Below, piece by piece: positions 50,034-63,210 of a stretch of 64,000 bases of DNA (position 1 is its first letter; every line of letters starts with the position of its first letter). The DNA is from Micropterix aruncella. Taxonomy: Eukaryota; Arthropoda; Insecta; Lepidoptera; Micropterigidae. The stretch lies in the NCBI GenBank assembly GCA_944548615.1, contig OX155978.1:9366031-9430030 (forward strand). Reading direction: 5' to 3'. Below the pieces are notes generated by a model. The model was not told where the DNA came from. It made no database searches and worked only from the letters and a program-made list of their open reading frames with translations. Both the position numbers and the translations under genes were made by a program.

Positions 50034-50708
50034 GGGGCCTAAGGGGCCCTTGCTGAGTTGGTCATGAAGACCCATTCTGTTCAGGGTTGATCACACTCAC
50101 GGGTCAACACCCATTCGACGGCCTCCACGCATGAAGTGCGAGCCTGGGTAGGACTCTGGCCTTAGGGTAAGTTTCCCCTAGGAATCAACCTTCTGGCGCT
50201 CCTGGACGGTCTGCGCTCCGTGCGGCATAAGCTAATCGATTGCGCACTCTGACTAACAGTCGGGGGAGTCCGGAAGCAGTACTGTTTCCTATAGAGCGGG
50301 GGTGGTTGCGGACCTTACGGCGACTGCTCTGGAAACGACCATCGGCTACCCGATCCTGGGTGAACAGCCGGGCAAAGGATGTCGTGGTCCGCGATAGATT
50401 CGGTATACACCCTTTCACCGCTTCGTAAGGGAGAGGACCGCACAAGCGACCTCGAACTCGTAACTAATCGAGAGACTTCAGTAATCTGGTCGCAATTGGA
50501 TGCGAGGGCGTGAGTGTAAGCCCGCTGGGTAACACTCCTGGCTATCTCGCGGTTAAGGCGTTGGCCTCTTACGGGTTTGTGGCGGAGCTAGACGGTGGAC
50601 TGTTTTGTCCAAGTCTTCTGCGCTCACTCCAGGGAGATAGAACGACTAATCGTTAAAACTTCCTGAGGTGACGGGCTCGCCCGTTGTAGTTGACAACTCT
50701 AGTTGTCT
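50034..50708 (+). repeat. GC-rich retroposon-like family, complete copy 13 with 13-bp target duplication
   Basis: 675 bp from GGGGCCTAAGGGGCCCTTGC to ACAACTCTAGTTGTCT, flanked by AGTAGCTTCTCTT at 50021-50033 and 50709-50721. This sets the ends of the family. There is no 3' A-tail or microsatellite. The inner order is leader, CAATCGATTG region, ACGGCGACTGCTC, GGTCGCAATTGG, GGCGTTGGCCTC, AACGACTAATCGTT palindrome, then CGGGCTCGCCCG hairpin. Confidence 0.9.
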
Positions 50709-50721
50709 AGTAGCTTCTCTT

Positions 50722-50970
50722 AGAACAAAATTGAAATCAAAGCGAATGCGTCACGAGTCGTAAGGGCTCAGATGGTCGTCAGATGTATCGCTACTCGGCC
50801 TACACAGATACCCGAAAGCTTGAAATTGTCGGCAGCCTTTACCTGCCCGTAACGCGTACCGCTCGCGTTCATCATGACGAACCCCTCTGCCCACATTCCT
50901 CGCAACCTCTTCCCGCATTGCTTTGTAGGTCGAGAGTAAAGCTACTGGGTGGTATACTGTGCCGGGGTAG
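50722..50970 (-). repeat. Dispersed repeat R, copy 2 (interrupted)
   Basis: Inverted relative of 29140-29405 (GTAAGGGCTCAGATGGTCGT; CACATTCCTCGCAACCTCTT). Its left part is at about 50000-50033, so the GC-rich copy 13 sits inside it. Confidence 0.6.
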
Positions 50971-53598
<2,628 letters not shown>

Positions 53599-53611
53599 TG
53601 GCGATAGAGTG

Positions 53612-54107
53612 GGCCACCTCATCATGGGGGCTAACAGGCCCATGATGAGGTGGCCACGATGACCCATGTGTTCAGGGTCGGTCACACTCACGGGTCAACA
53701 CCCATCCGACGGCCTCCCGTGCGGCGACTGCTCTTGAAATGACCATTGACCATCCGATCCCGGTTCAGAGTCGGGCAAAGGACGCCTTGGTCCGCGATAG
53801 ATTCGGTTCACTCCGTTTCACCGCTTCGTAAGGGAGAGGACCGCGCAAGCGACCTCGAACTCGGAACCAATCGAGAGACCGGAGAAATCTGGTCACAATT
53901 GGAAGTGAGGGCGCGAGTATCTCGAGCCCGCCGGGTTTATTCCTGGCTAACTCGCGGTAAGGCGTTGGACTCTCACGGGTTGTGACGTAGCTGGACGTAG
54001 AATTGTACTGTCCAAAGTCTTCTACGTTCACTGCAGGGCGACAGAACGACTAATCGTTAAAACGTTCTGTGGTGACGGGCTCGCCCGTTGTAGTCGACAC
54101 CGCAAGA
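53612..54107 (+). repeat. GC-rich retroposon-like family, copy 14 with 13-bp target duplication
   Basis: 496 bp, internally deleted, flanked by TGGCGATAGAGTG at 53599-53611 and 54108-54120. The first 44 bases form a 17-bp-arm hairpin (53612-53628 with 53639-53655). The 3' end has the CGGGCTCGCCCG hairpin and GTAGTCGACACCG. Confidence 0.88.
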
Positions 54108-54541
54108 TGGCGATAGAGTGTGCATTACTTGGCACTCTAACAGCCGAATTTATAGTCGAGTATCGGTCGTTACTTGAGTACTGGCCTATACTTCAGTCAT
54201 ACCTGAGTGAAAGTTTTCGTTTTATAGTCGAGTCCAAGATGGCGATTGATACTGAAGTACAGGTTCGGCGCCAAGTAACGGACGACCCTTACTTGAGTCT
54301 TACATGGAAACGTCAGACGCCATTTTCGACAGTCGCGCGTTTACAGACGTTTTGTTGTGTTGCTGCGTTAATCGTGAATTTTGTTGTTATTTGACTTTAT
54401 TACTGACCCCTTGGCTTGTTTTTTGGATTTTGATTTGTTTTGCTATATATTGACAAATTCTGTGTGGACATTTTAACGACCCGGCCTGATTAACGACGAT
54501 TTGAATTTTGCCTTTTTGCCCTTGCTGTTTATCTCATCGTA

Positions 54542-55804
54542 ATGGACGAGTTTTTGGATGATTTTGATGAGATTCAAGAGGTGATTGACATGGCTGACAA
54601 CGTGGGAGGCATTCCTGGTGCAGTACGACCACTCCGACGCCGTAAAACGTATCATCGACCGCCAGTGTCTCCCTTGGAGCAGTTTGATGAAAATACGTTC
54701 CGGAATCGCTATAGGTTTACGAAAGCGACAGTGGTAAACGTCATCCTCCCAGAAATTATCACTGATCTGGAGAAGCAGAGCAATCGTGGATTACCTATCG
54801 AGCCATTGCTCCAGCTATTAATATGCTTGCGCTTTTATGCGACAGGATGTTTCCAAGTATGAACAGATTTATTGCTTATTTACTATTGTCATAAGTTTGT
54901 AACAAATTATACCTATTACCTTGTTTTCATTTTAGGCTGTTTGCGCTGATCTTGGAGGAATTTCTCAACCGACAGTGTGCCTAATCGTTTCCAGGGTGTC
55001 GAGGATTTTGGCATTAAAATTGCTTAAATTTGTTAAATTTGAAAATAATCCAGCCGGGATAAGTCGATATGTACGTGGTTTTGAAGAATTGGGAAGAATA
55101 GGTCCCCGGCAAGGACTGAAAGGAATCATCGGAGCCATTGATTGCACACATATTAGAATAGCGAGACCCCGCAACTGTCCGGATACAGAGAGATTTCGCA
55201 ACAGAAAAGGATACTTTTCATTAAACGTTCAGGTATAAAAACCTAACAGCTGTTAAAACCGTGTATGTAAAGATTGTATTTTAAATGTAAAACTTGCTTT
55301 TAGGTAGTGTGCAGTCCTCAAATGGAAATATTGGACATTGTTACCCGGTGGCCTGGCAGTACTCATGATAGCCGAATATTCGCCAACTCACGATTCAGGT
55401 CAAAACTTCACAACAACTTAATCAACGGAATATTAGTGGGAGATAGCGGTTACGCTAGCGCCCGCTATATGTTAACTCCACTAATAAATCCTCGGACGCC
55501 AGCAGAAGAACGGTACAATAAGTGCCAAATTAAAACCAGGAATGTTATCGAACGAGTCTTCGGTGTATGGAAGAGGAGATTTCCATGTCTTCAGAAAGGC
55601 ATGGCAAACGACATCAAAAATGTGACTAATATCATTCTGGCATGTGCAGCTCTGCATAATATTGCTATCCATGCCAGAGATACATGGGAGCATGTGGCAG
55701 AGGACCATAATGAAGATTTTGGAGATAATGTTGGCCCACAGGAACAACCTATCGTAGAAGGTTTAGCGTTTAGGAATCATATTATCAGAAGGGATTTTGA
55801 ATAA
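54542..55804 (+). CDS. Harbinger DDE transposase (HARBI1-like), 3 exons
   Basis: Exons 54542-54856, 54936-55232 and 55304-55804, GT-AG introns of 79 and 71 bases, 370 residues. An N-terminal acidic start (MDEFLDDFDEIQEVIDMADN), then the Harbinger pre-domain (FRNRYRFTKATVVN; LLQLLICLRFYATGCFQ) and HTH (GGISQPTVCLIVSRVSRIL). The DDE_4 nuclease has GAIDCTHIRIARP (Asp174), RWPGSTHDSRIF (Asp226), GDSGYASARYMLTP and VIERVFGVWKRRFPCL (Glu287). All expected acidic residues are present. It cuts and joins the element in the nucleus, in this family usually together with the Myb-like partner. The ATG at 54542 is the first in frame. Confidence 0.93.
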
Positions 55805-55816
55805 AAGACAGAATAT

Positions 55817-58118
55817 TTAATTATTACTTTTCTTTTCCAACAATATTGCATATTCCAAATCCTGCATCCTCTTCTTATGCGCCAAATCCATCTCAAAAAG
55901 GATCTTCCGGTTTGCTCGTTTTATCCTATTGCCTTCAATTTCTTCCTCGATCATTCGTTTTCTTAAAATTCTAATATCATTTTCCGTCACTGGTGTACGG
56001 CCTCTTCCCGCTGTCCTGACGACCCTGGCTAGGGACCGAGGTGGCTGAAGCGGTGTCGATGCAGTACAAGGTACTTCATTGAGCGTGGGGAATGGTTCCT
56101 CGCCAAAACTTGTCGATATTTCCTCGCCAAAACTTGTCGCTATTTCCTCTATTTCCTCAATGATGATGCGAGGCTGAATAGCTGTAAAATGATAACAGTT
56201 TGTTAGTGAATACCTAATACATGTATATTTTAATATTATAATTAGCATAAAATGTGCAGGGCCAGATGTGAAAACTACTGAGGTACTCCATTTTCTATTG
56301 TCATGATATAAAATAGCTACGACAGATATACTCCTGATTTTAAATTATGGGAGAAAATATCAGATCCAACACCACCATAGTATGAACAGAGGCGGCAATA
56401 TCCGATTAAAAAATGGATCCGACACCCGACAAGTGGGAACGGAATATGAATTGTCCTCCCCGTCAGTAGTGCGTCGACACAGCACATCGATGTCTCTGCG
56501 ATGTATCATCAATGTCAATTATTTTACATGTTAATCTTTTTTTCATAATTAAAACAAATTAAAGAATTGTTGACGTTTTTTTTAAGAGATAAAGTTGATT
56601 CATGCCATTATTGGTTGCTTTTCTTGGTATAGATAAACTTTTTAGCAAAACTTATAGCCCCTAAGCGAGCAATCGATGAGTATTTAAAGGAGCTAGCACT
56701 ATAGTGTTAAAGATTATAAAATAAATAAATAGATATACCTCACCTGACACTTGATGCAAGTTTTCGTTACTGCCTGTTGCAGCTGGCAGCAATGATAAAG
56801 ATGGTTCTGCAATGAGGAAGAATGACATTATGAAACTGCAATATTTCTAATGGATGAAGAGAAGTATTGACCTATCACAACTTGAGTTTACATGAGAAAG
56901 GTCCCACACGAAGGGCAGTGCGGGTGGGTGACAAGTAACTAGTTAACTGAATCATCATGTTCATAGTCCCAACAGATGTTTGTCCTGGTCAGAGAACTAC
57001 TGAGGGCAAACCGCGATTTATTTTGTGCGGTATGAAGTACTATGATGATCGATAATGGCATGAATGTAATCTGAGGCAAGCTGATGGGTTAGCTGAAGTT
57101 TAGGTATTAAAAATATAAATAAATAGTAATTATTATCGCAAGTCCCGCCTACAGATTCGCCCCATTGAAAATGCTCGGGTAAACTAAACGGGCTAATCAT
57201 TGGGCTGCGACTGTCATCATCTTCGATAGAACCGCTCGCGACCGGATGGCAAATGTATCGATGCATTATTCAGTTGAATGAAAAGAACTGCTGTCGCGCC
57301 ATAGTTCTTATGCGACGTAGAGTGCTGTCAAGATGAAGAGTTGGCCCTATCTAATTTTAGCTTCAAAATGTATAGTGATTTAATTCAACTCACCTGGAAC
57401 CGGATAGTCCTCTCTTATTAGCTCGGACGTTTCTGAAAATTTAATAAGTAATATGTAATTTAGTATTTTGTAAGATTGAACAGAAAATGGAGATGTATAT
57501 GACGATGAAACACTATTAAAGTTACCTGGTTGCAAGTTATCGCAGTCTAAAACCTCATCGATAGGCTTCAATATGGTTTTGTCGATATTGAGGACCCTTG
57601 CGTCCAGCGTGTCCATGTCCGGAACAGTCTCACCTCCGCCAGTATAATGCCGCTGATTTTCAGCCGTTTTGGCGTTACGTGCATTGCTCTTCATATTACT
57701 CCACAGACGTTGCAATTGCTTCGTAGAAACCTGCAAATTACAACAATTACATTGACATTATCGTCCCACATTGAATTTACTGATTTGCATGTACCTATAC
57801 GACATGCTACAACAAGGCCTAAAGCAAGGATTTGCGCTTATATGGGTACTAATACATATATTTACTAATCATAACAGTACCTAATAATAAATTAGGGATG
57901 CCCGAAGCTATAAACCATACAAAACTTGCCTTTTGGTTCACGAGCATGGATGCATTGAAGAGCTCGGTAATATCCTTCCACGCTTCTCGTTTTCTGGCGA
58001 TAATCGTTCCATCCGTCCTTTTATCGCTTACAACGGGATGGTTTTCCACCAAGCTGCTCAGCAATTCCTTTTCGAGCAACGTATACGGCTTTTTAGCTTG
58101 CGCGGTGCTCGCTTCCAT
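55817..58118 (-). CDS. Harbinger Myb/SANT-like partner protein, 5 exons
   Basis: Exons on the minus strand: 58118-57930, 57730-57526, 57432-57394, 56806-56744, 56181-55817; 286 residues, phases consistent. The first intron is GC-AG (AAG|GCAAGT), the others GT-AG. N-terminal Myb/SANT-like domain across exons 1-2: YTLLEKELLSSLVE, AWKDITELFNAS, KQLQRLWSNMKSNARNA. The middle is acidic and low complexity. The C-terminus is basic/coiled (ENDIRILRKRMIEEEIEGNR; LEYAILLEKK). In Harbinger elements this protein binds the element ends and helps import the transposase. It could be mistaken for a host MSANTD gene, but it lies inside the TIRs. Confidence 0.88.
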
Positions 58119-58734
58119 TTTTGTAGTTAGTATCGATAAAACGTTTAACAGGGTCAGGCTAGGTCGTTAAAAAATCCACAGTAAGTCTATAATCCAATCG
58201 TATAACAAATCAAAATCAAATAATCAGGCGAGGAGTCGTTAAAAAATGCAGAAACACAAATCACTCGGAAACAACACGAACACAAGAGAATGACAGCTAA
58301 TACAAACATGGCGGCCACGCGACCCACCCGCCACCCACCGGCGCGCGTGCTTTTTTTTCTTATGCCGGCAATGAGATGAACATCACGAAAATTATGAATA
58401 TTTCAAAAAACCTACATCTAAAAATCAAGAAGTACCAAAAAACGATAAAAAACGTTATTATTCATAATAAATAAAAGTTTGGTAATTTATTGTCGAGCGG
58501 TTTATGAATTAAAAATATTCCACGTTAAATGGCCAATACATTTGGCAGTACTGCCACTCGACACGAATAAATTCCCGAATATTTCACCTTTACTCAGCGG
58601 AGTCGACTGGCCATCCTCGTCTATAAAACACATGCAATACTTGAGTATCGTCCGGTACTCAGACATTACTTGGCTGAGTTATAACTCGAGTATTGAACTG
58701 ATACTTGACTATAAATACGGCTGTAAGTTGATAG

Positions 58735-58870
58735 TAAAAGCACATTTTTATAAACAAGCTTTTATTAAAATGCTGTCCCGAGCCAATCCTGGATGCAGCA
58801 GCCATGTCATAGTGGAACTTAGAACGGGCTATCATAATTGAATGTTATTCAGAATTTCGTGTTTGTTGCT
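58735..58870 (+). repeat. Partial tandem-unit repeat
   Basis: Related to 1703-1876: AAACAAGCTTTTAT, GATGCAGCAGCCATGTCA, AACGGGCTATCATAATTGAA. It forms the right flank of the Harbinger target. Confidence 0.55.
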
Positions 58871-59845
58871 GTCTTGCCACATTTAAGCGTACAACTTACC
58901 ACCCATTCACACCCCTTTCAACGTCATATAATTTTAGATGGGGAAATCGCCGTTTTAGATATGTTTTCTATGAAGGAGTAGATTATTTTCCTCGAGAGAC
59001 CAAGATCTTTAAAGATGTGAAACAGCGATTTGGCTGGCAGGCCACGAGCGCCAACTTCTATCGTGTGAAGGTGAACAGTGAAGCCGTTCCGGGTGACGGC
59101 ATTCGCGAGATGTGGTATTTATTTAGTTTGTAAGTTAACTCTACAATAAGGGTCATCTTGTTAGATAGAGAGTAAAGAGTTATATCTGGACGGAGGGCTG
59201 TGCATCCGAGACTTTCAGGGAATTTTTACTGCTTAGAAACCGAATCGACCTCCAGAATCCAATCTGATGCTTTCTCGATTATTGAGAAAGGTTTTATAGT
59301 GGAACGTTTTTTGCTTTTAGAGCTATCCCACACAAGCTGTATTGGCGGTTTGGAGGGTACTCTCAGATCCTTGTTCGCACGAGCCACTGTTAGGCTAGTT
59401 ACCTCGCGAATAACTGCAAGAACTTTGTTGTGGCGGTAAGTGTACCGTCCTTGATTTAAGGCCACCTTGCAGCCAGCTAGAATATGTCTAGCTTTGCAAG
59501 CGGTATTGCTACAAAGGGAGATAAACAATCCTCAGAATAGCTTCAACGAGCAAGGTTACTGGGGTCTGAAAGTATATGCTGACGGGCATTTAAATAAAAT
59601 TTAAGCATCTCTGGCGTCCATTCATAGAGCATTACTTTCTAGTGCATTGGAGGGAGAATGCTAAAGTACCCAATCGTTGTCCAATCATTCTGGCATTGAA
59701 GGCCAATAGCATGAGCCATTCTTTTGCTGTCGTAATCTCCTCGCAAGAGAGACTTCTTCAAGTCCACATCGCTTATGGTTGTACTGCCAACAAGGAACAA
59801 TATTCCAACAAGGAACTTTTTGTGGAAGTCTACGCGGGCTTGTAG
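58871..59845 (-). mobile_element. RLE-type LINE C-terminus, copy 4 (longest)
   Basis: Minus strand. An upstream RT-linker piece (DLQARVDFHKKFLVGI) leads to a Cys-His motif CSNTACKARHILAGC with GRYTYRHNKVLAVIREVTSL (59528-59226), a stop after SVSKQ, then KFPESLGCTALRPDITLYSL and IVELT, the PD-(D/E)XK endonuclease region, then GARGLPAKSL. It is inactivated by stops and a deletion near 59130. Confidence 0.8.
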
Positions 59846-59904
59846 ATCATTTCATTTGACTCCGTGGACTAGTCTACCCTGTTTGGACTAGTGCTACAAA
59901 CTTC

Positions 59905-61565
59905 ACGCGCTAAATTAGTTTTTTACCATTTATAATGTCAACATGGGTATTGCCATATGATAGAAACGAATTTACAGCGTGAAATTTGTAGAACCCGACG
60001 TTTCGGTGACGTTGCAGCCGCCGTTGTCCAGGGTAGACTGAAAGAGATGTCAATCCGTTGTTTTGCGGGTAGGCCGCATAACGCTGCCGCCAATGCGTAG
60101 GTTATAACGGTGGTGTGGGGCCGGGCTCGGAGCGTGCGAATTTCAAAAATCCGTCTTGCACACAACACTCACTGTATCCTGTCTTACGTCCTTGCGTTCG
60201 GCGTTCGGCGGCGGGAACATTTTAAGAAGAGAGTTCCACGTAAAAGAGAGTTTGTAACCGTCGTCTCTATTGAAATTCGGGGTTCTTCTTATTTCAATGG
60301 CTTCCCGGATCATGAGAGGAAAGTAGAATTGTTCCTTGGATAGCACAATGGGATTTTGAAACTGTATCCAGTGGTTACTTCCGCTATCCAATATATGTTG
60401 GCTGATCGCCGATTTTTCTCGCTGAACGTTTTTAACAGCTTTGATGTGCTGTCAGTCGCGTGGCTATGGGCCGTTTCGTTTATCCAACGTAGGCTAAACC
60501 GCAGCTGCATTCGACTATTTATATGATCAGTGCATTCGACTTTATACACACCCGGGGTTTGCTGTGGTATTACATCCTTTGCAGGCCTCAAAAATCGAGC
60601 TACATTTTGGGTCGGTTTGAAGATCGTTTTTATATCGAATCTGTTTAGCATCTTACTTATTCGATCTGTCACGCCCTTGACGTATGGTAAGAATGCTCTT
60701 GATCTGCTCGGTTTCTGTGTTTCGTCTGTATTAGATCGTTTTTAGAATTTCACGCAGTAAATTCGTTTCTATCTTATTTATAACTAGCTGACCCGTGCCC
60801 ACTTCGTTGGGCGGTAACACTTTTTACTTGCGATGAAATTATGAGTGTGGTTTGGTTAGTACCTACTGAGTGCTATGATTTATTTCCTGACTGCCAAAAG
60901 AAGGGTTATATTTTTACTGCATATGTATGTATGTATTTGAATGCCAATTTGACTATATTACCGTTATTTGTGAGTGTCTTCTTGTGAGTGTCTTATTTGT
61001 GAGTGTCTTACCTCTTTAACCATTTATGCAGTAGCAGTGAAATTATATACAGTAAAAGGAAAAAGTCTTTTGTTTTAGACACTTGAGATGATAAATTTAC
61101 TTATTTTGATAATAATTCATAATTGTTGATAATATGACCAATAAACATGACCTAACGATTTAAATTATTTTTTAAATATAAAATACTACTATTTGTTACT
61201 TAAATATAAAAGTTAGACATATGCTGTCGTCGACTTTTTTGTAGGCATTATCAAGCTCTACAACTTTTCTCAAGAACTTAATCATATATCTCTCATCGTT
61301 AAGGCAGCGTTCGTTAGAAACCTTTTCGTTCGACCGTTTTTTCCGACTTACTTTGGAAATCCGACTACCACGAAAAAGTCTTTTTATTTTTCGGATTAAT
61401 ATATAGCCTATAACACTCACAAATAACGTGGCTTTCTATTGGTAAAATAATTTTCAAAATCGGTTCAGTAGATCCAGAGATTACTTCCTACAACATCACA
61501 AACTTTACGTCTTTATAATATTAGTATAGATGTCAAACAACCGCTATAATCTTCGATTTTATATA
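59905..61565 (-). mobile_element. Penelope-like element copy D, with terminal inversion and nested Helitron
   Basis: Minus frames 60672-60310 and 60391-60143 encode MLNRFDIKTIFKPTQNVARF, a damaged GIY-YIG region (an insertion near 60510-60540 disrupts it) and FYFPLMIREAIEIRRTPNFN. The plus-oriented end piece at about 59850-59940 and another at about 60745-60782 are inverted terminal segments. A Helitron (60784-61530) splits the right one, which resumes TGTCAAACAACCGCTATAAT. Confidence 0.8.
60784..61530 (-). mobile_element. Lep1-like non-autonomous Helitron, copy 2
   Basis: Collinear with 26777-27457. CTAG end at 60784-60787 (minus-strand 3' end), TC start at 61529-61530. Inserted exactly between A and T of a TATAA|TGTC site in Penelope terminal sequence. 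It contains a GTGAGTGTCTT local duplication near 60970-61012. Confidence 0.88.
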
Positions 61566-62122
61566 GGCATTTCCGTCTTCATTACGATTTTTTTTGCACG
61601 TTCACAATTCTTTCCCTTTTTGTTGGTTGGTGGTGGGTCGGAAAGTAAAAACGAATTATAATTTTTCAATAATCGTTTAATTATGTTTTGTCACAAGTTG
61701 GTTTTTATAATATATTCAGTACGCTATAATACATTCTATTTTTTAATAGTTAGTAAATAATATATATTATAATTAATGAAATGTATATTTTTCTCATTAT
61801 CTATTTTGATATAATATGTACTTTGGAAGACAATATATATGGCAATTGATATACCAGATATGTATGAGTATTTTATAGTGATATGGTGTTATTACGTAAA
61901 GATTAAAATATTTTTTTTTCTCTAAATTTAACACCTAAAAGCTGTATAATTGATATGATCTAACGCGAAAAAGTTTAAACATCTTTTAAATCTGCTTTTA
62001 TATATCTCAATGTCAACGCACAACAAAAATTAAAACAGTTTTGAAATCTACGAATCAAGCGCTATCGAATGCCATTAATACATGATCGAATGTGGAGAGA
62101 TGGAAATATAAAAAAAAATAAA
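61566..62122. other. AT-rich sequence, possible 3' UTR of the minus-strand gene
   Basis: Downstream of the stop of the exon at 62123-62246. No repeat end recognised except the segment at about 61595-61650 shared with 2995-3045. Confidence 0.35.
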
Positions 62123-62246
62123 TTACTCCATAGTATCGTATTGCACTTTTTTAACTTTGAGGTATCTGAATGCTGCGTATCCAACGAGAGTGAAGAGAAC
62201 CGCTAACGCAAGAGTTGCCCCAACGGCCACAGCTGCTGTTTCGTCT
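62123..62246 (-). CDS. Last exon of an unidentified type I membrane protein gene (3' partial view)
   Basis: On the minus strand, acceptor TTTATTACAG is followed by one base of a split codon and 41 codons including the TAA stop (62125-62123). The product has a hydrophobic helix (AAVAVGATLALAVLFTLVGY) and a short basic tail FRYLKVKKVQYDTME. YDTM fits a YxxPhi endocytic/lysosomal sorting motif. Higher GC and codon use like the adhesion-gene exons support a real exon. The rest of the gene should lie to the right, beyond the window or hidden among repeats. Family not recognised. Confidence 0.6.
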
Positions 62247-62329
62247 CTGTAATAAATGAAATCAAATTAAATTCAATTACATTTAAAGCATTTCACAAAT
62301 AATAATATTACATATTTTAACACTTCGAG

Positions 62330-63210
62330 GAGCGGCGTAATTTCATGGCAGACCGCGGCAATTTATTGGAATTTCTTGCAATATCGCCGCGCTCGACAAA
62401 AAAGTACTATAACTATGAAACTACTACAGTAATCATAAAAATAATAACTGTACAATTTGCAAATTACAACTGTAAAATAATAACTGCATTGAAATTTTGT
62501 ATATAGAATATTGATATCTCATTTTGTAAAACAATTAGATAATTATGAATAAATATGAGAAAGAGTCAAAGAGTGGTCAAGCTGAAATGGGCTCGGGCCG
62601 GCCACGTGGCCCGACGACACGACGAACGGTGGAGCAAGCGCGTTTTGGAGCGGAGACCCCGGCTAGGCAGGAGAAGTGTGGGCAGACTACCGGCCCGATG
62701 GTCCGATGACATCAAGGAGACAGCTGGACCTGTCTGGATGAGGGAAACGGACAACCGATCCGGATGGAGAGTGATTGGAGAGGCGTATGCCCAACGGTGG
62801 GCGAATGCGCGCTGATGATGATGAAGAAGAAGAAGATGAGAATGTCGAAAAAGTGAAAAAAAAACTCGGCATTTCTAACTTGTACTCGTCTTACGGAAAA
62901 ATACGGTACCCTATTTAGAAATTCTAAATACTATCGTGATCTCTATTAGATTCTCTGTCAAAGGTAATATTTCGTTTTGCTTACATACATACAAAAATAT
63001 TTAGATATTGGCTCATAAAAACCAATTAAATTTTTTATGATTTCTAGAAAAAAAAACCATGTTTGATAATGAAATTTTACCAGAAATATCTGCGAAATGA
63101 CGCGCCAAATAATTCTAGCGGTCGCCAGCAAGCCGCCAATATTGGTCGTTACGTAGTCAACGGTGTTCTGATGTGCAATCAAAATTGGTCTTTACGTAGC
63201 CGAATGGTTA
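62330..63210. repeat. Dispersed repeat shared with 10930-11600, interrupted by RTE
   Basis: Collinear with 10930-11600, including the ATTTCATGGCAGACCGCGGC start and the AGCAAGCCGCCAATATTRGT part beside the mariner remnant. Interrupted at 62564-62835. Confidence 0.7.
62564..62835 (+). mobile_element. RTE-clade LINE 3' end, short nested copy
   Basis: Encodes VKLKWARAGHVARRHDERWS, RRSVGRLPARWSDDIKETAG and IGEAYAQRWANAR, then a stop and a TGATGATGATGAAGAAGAAG tail. Flanked by ATGAGAAAG (62555-62563) and ATGAGAATG (62836-62844), a 9-bp duplication with one change. Same family as 5343-5967. Confidence 0.88.

Larger units (their letters stand above)
54141..58723. mobile_element. Complete PIF/Harbinger transposon, 4583 bp
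   Basis: Target duplication TAA at 54138-54140 and 58724-58726. TIR left CAGCCGAATTTATAGTCGAG, right (other strand) CAGCCGTATTTATAGTCAAG. Subterminal regions are rich in ACTTGAGTA/TACTCGAGT words. It carries two convergent spliced genes whose stops are 12 bases apart: the DDE transposase (+) and a Myb/SANT-like protein (-). Both reading frames are uninterrupted, so this copy looks autonomous and young. TWA duplication and two-gene layout define the superfamily. Confidence 0.93.

Noticed and set aside
55817..58118. Host MSANTD-like gene
   Set aside because: It is wholly inside the Harbinger TIRs and convergent with the transposase, the standard second gene of this superfamily.
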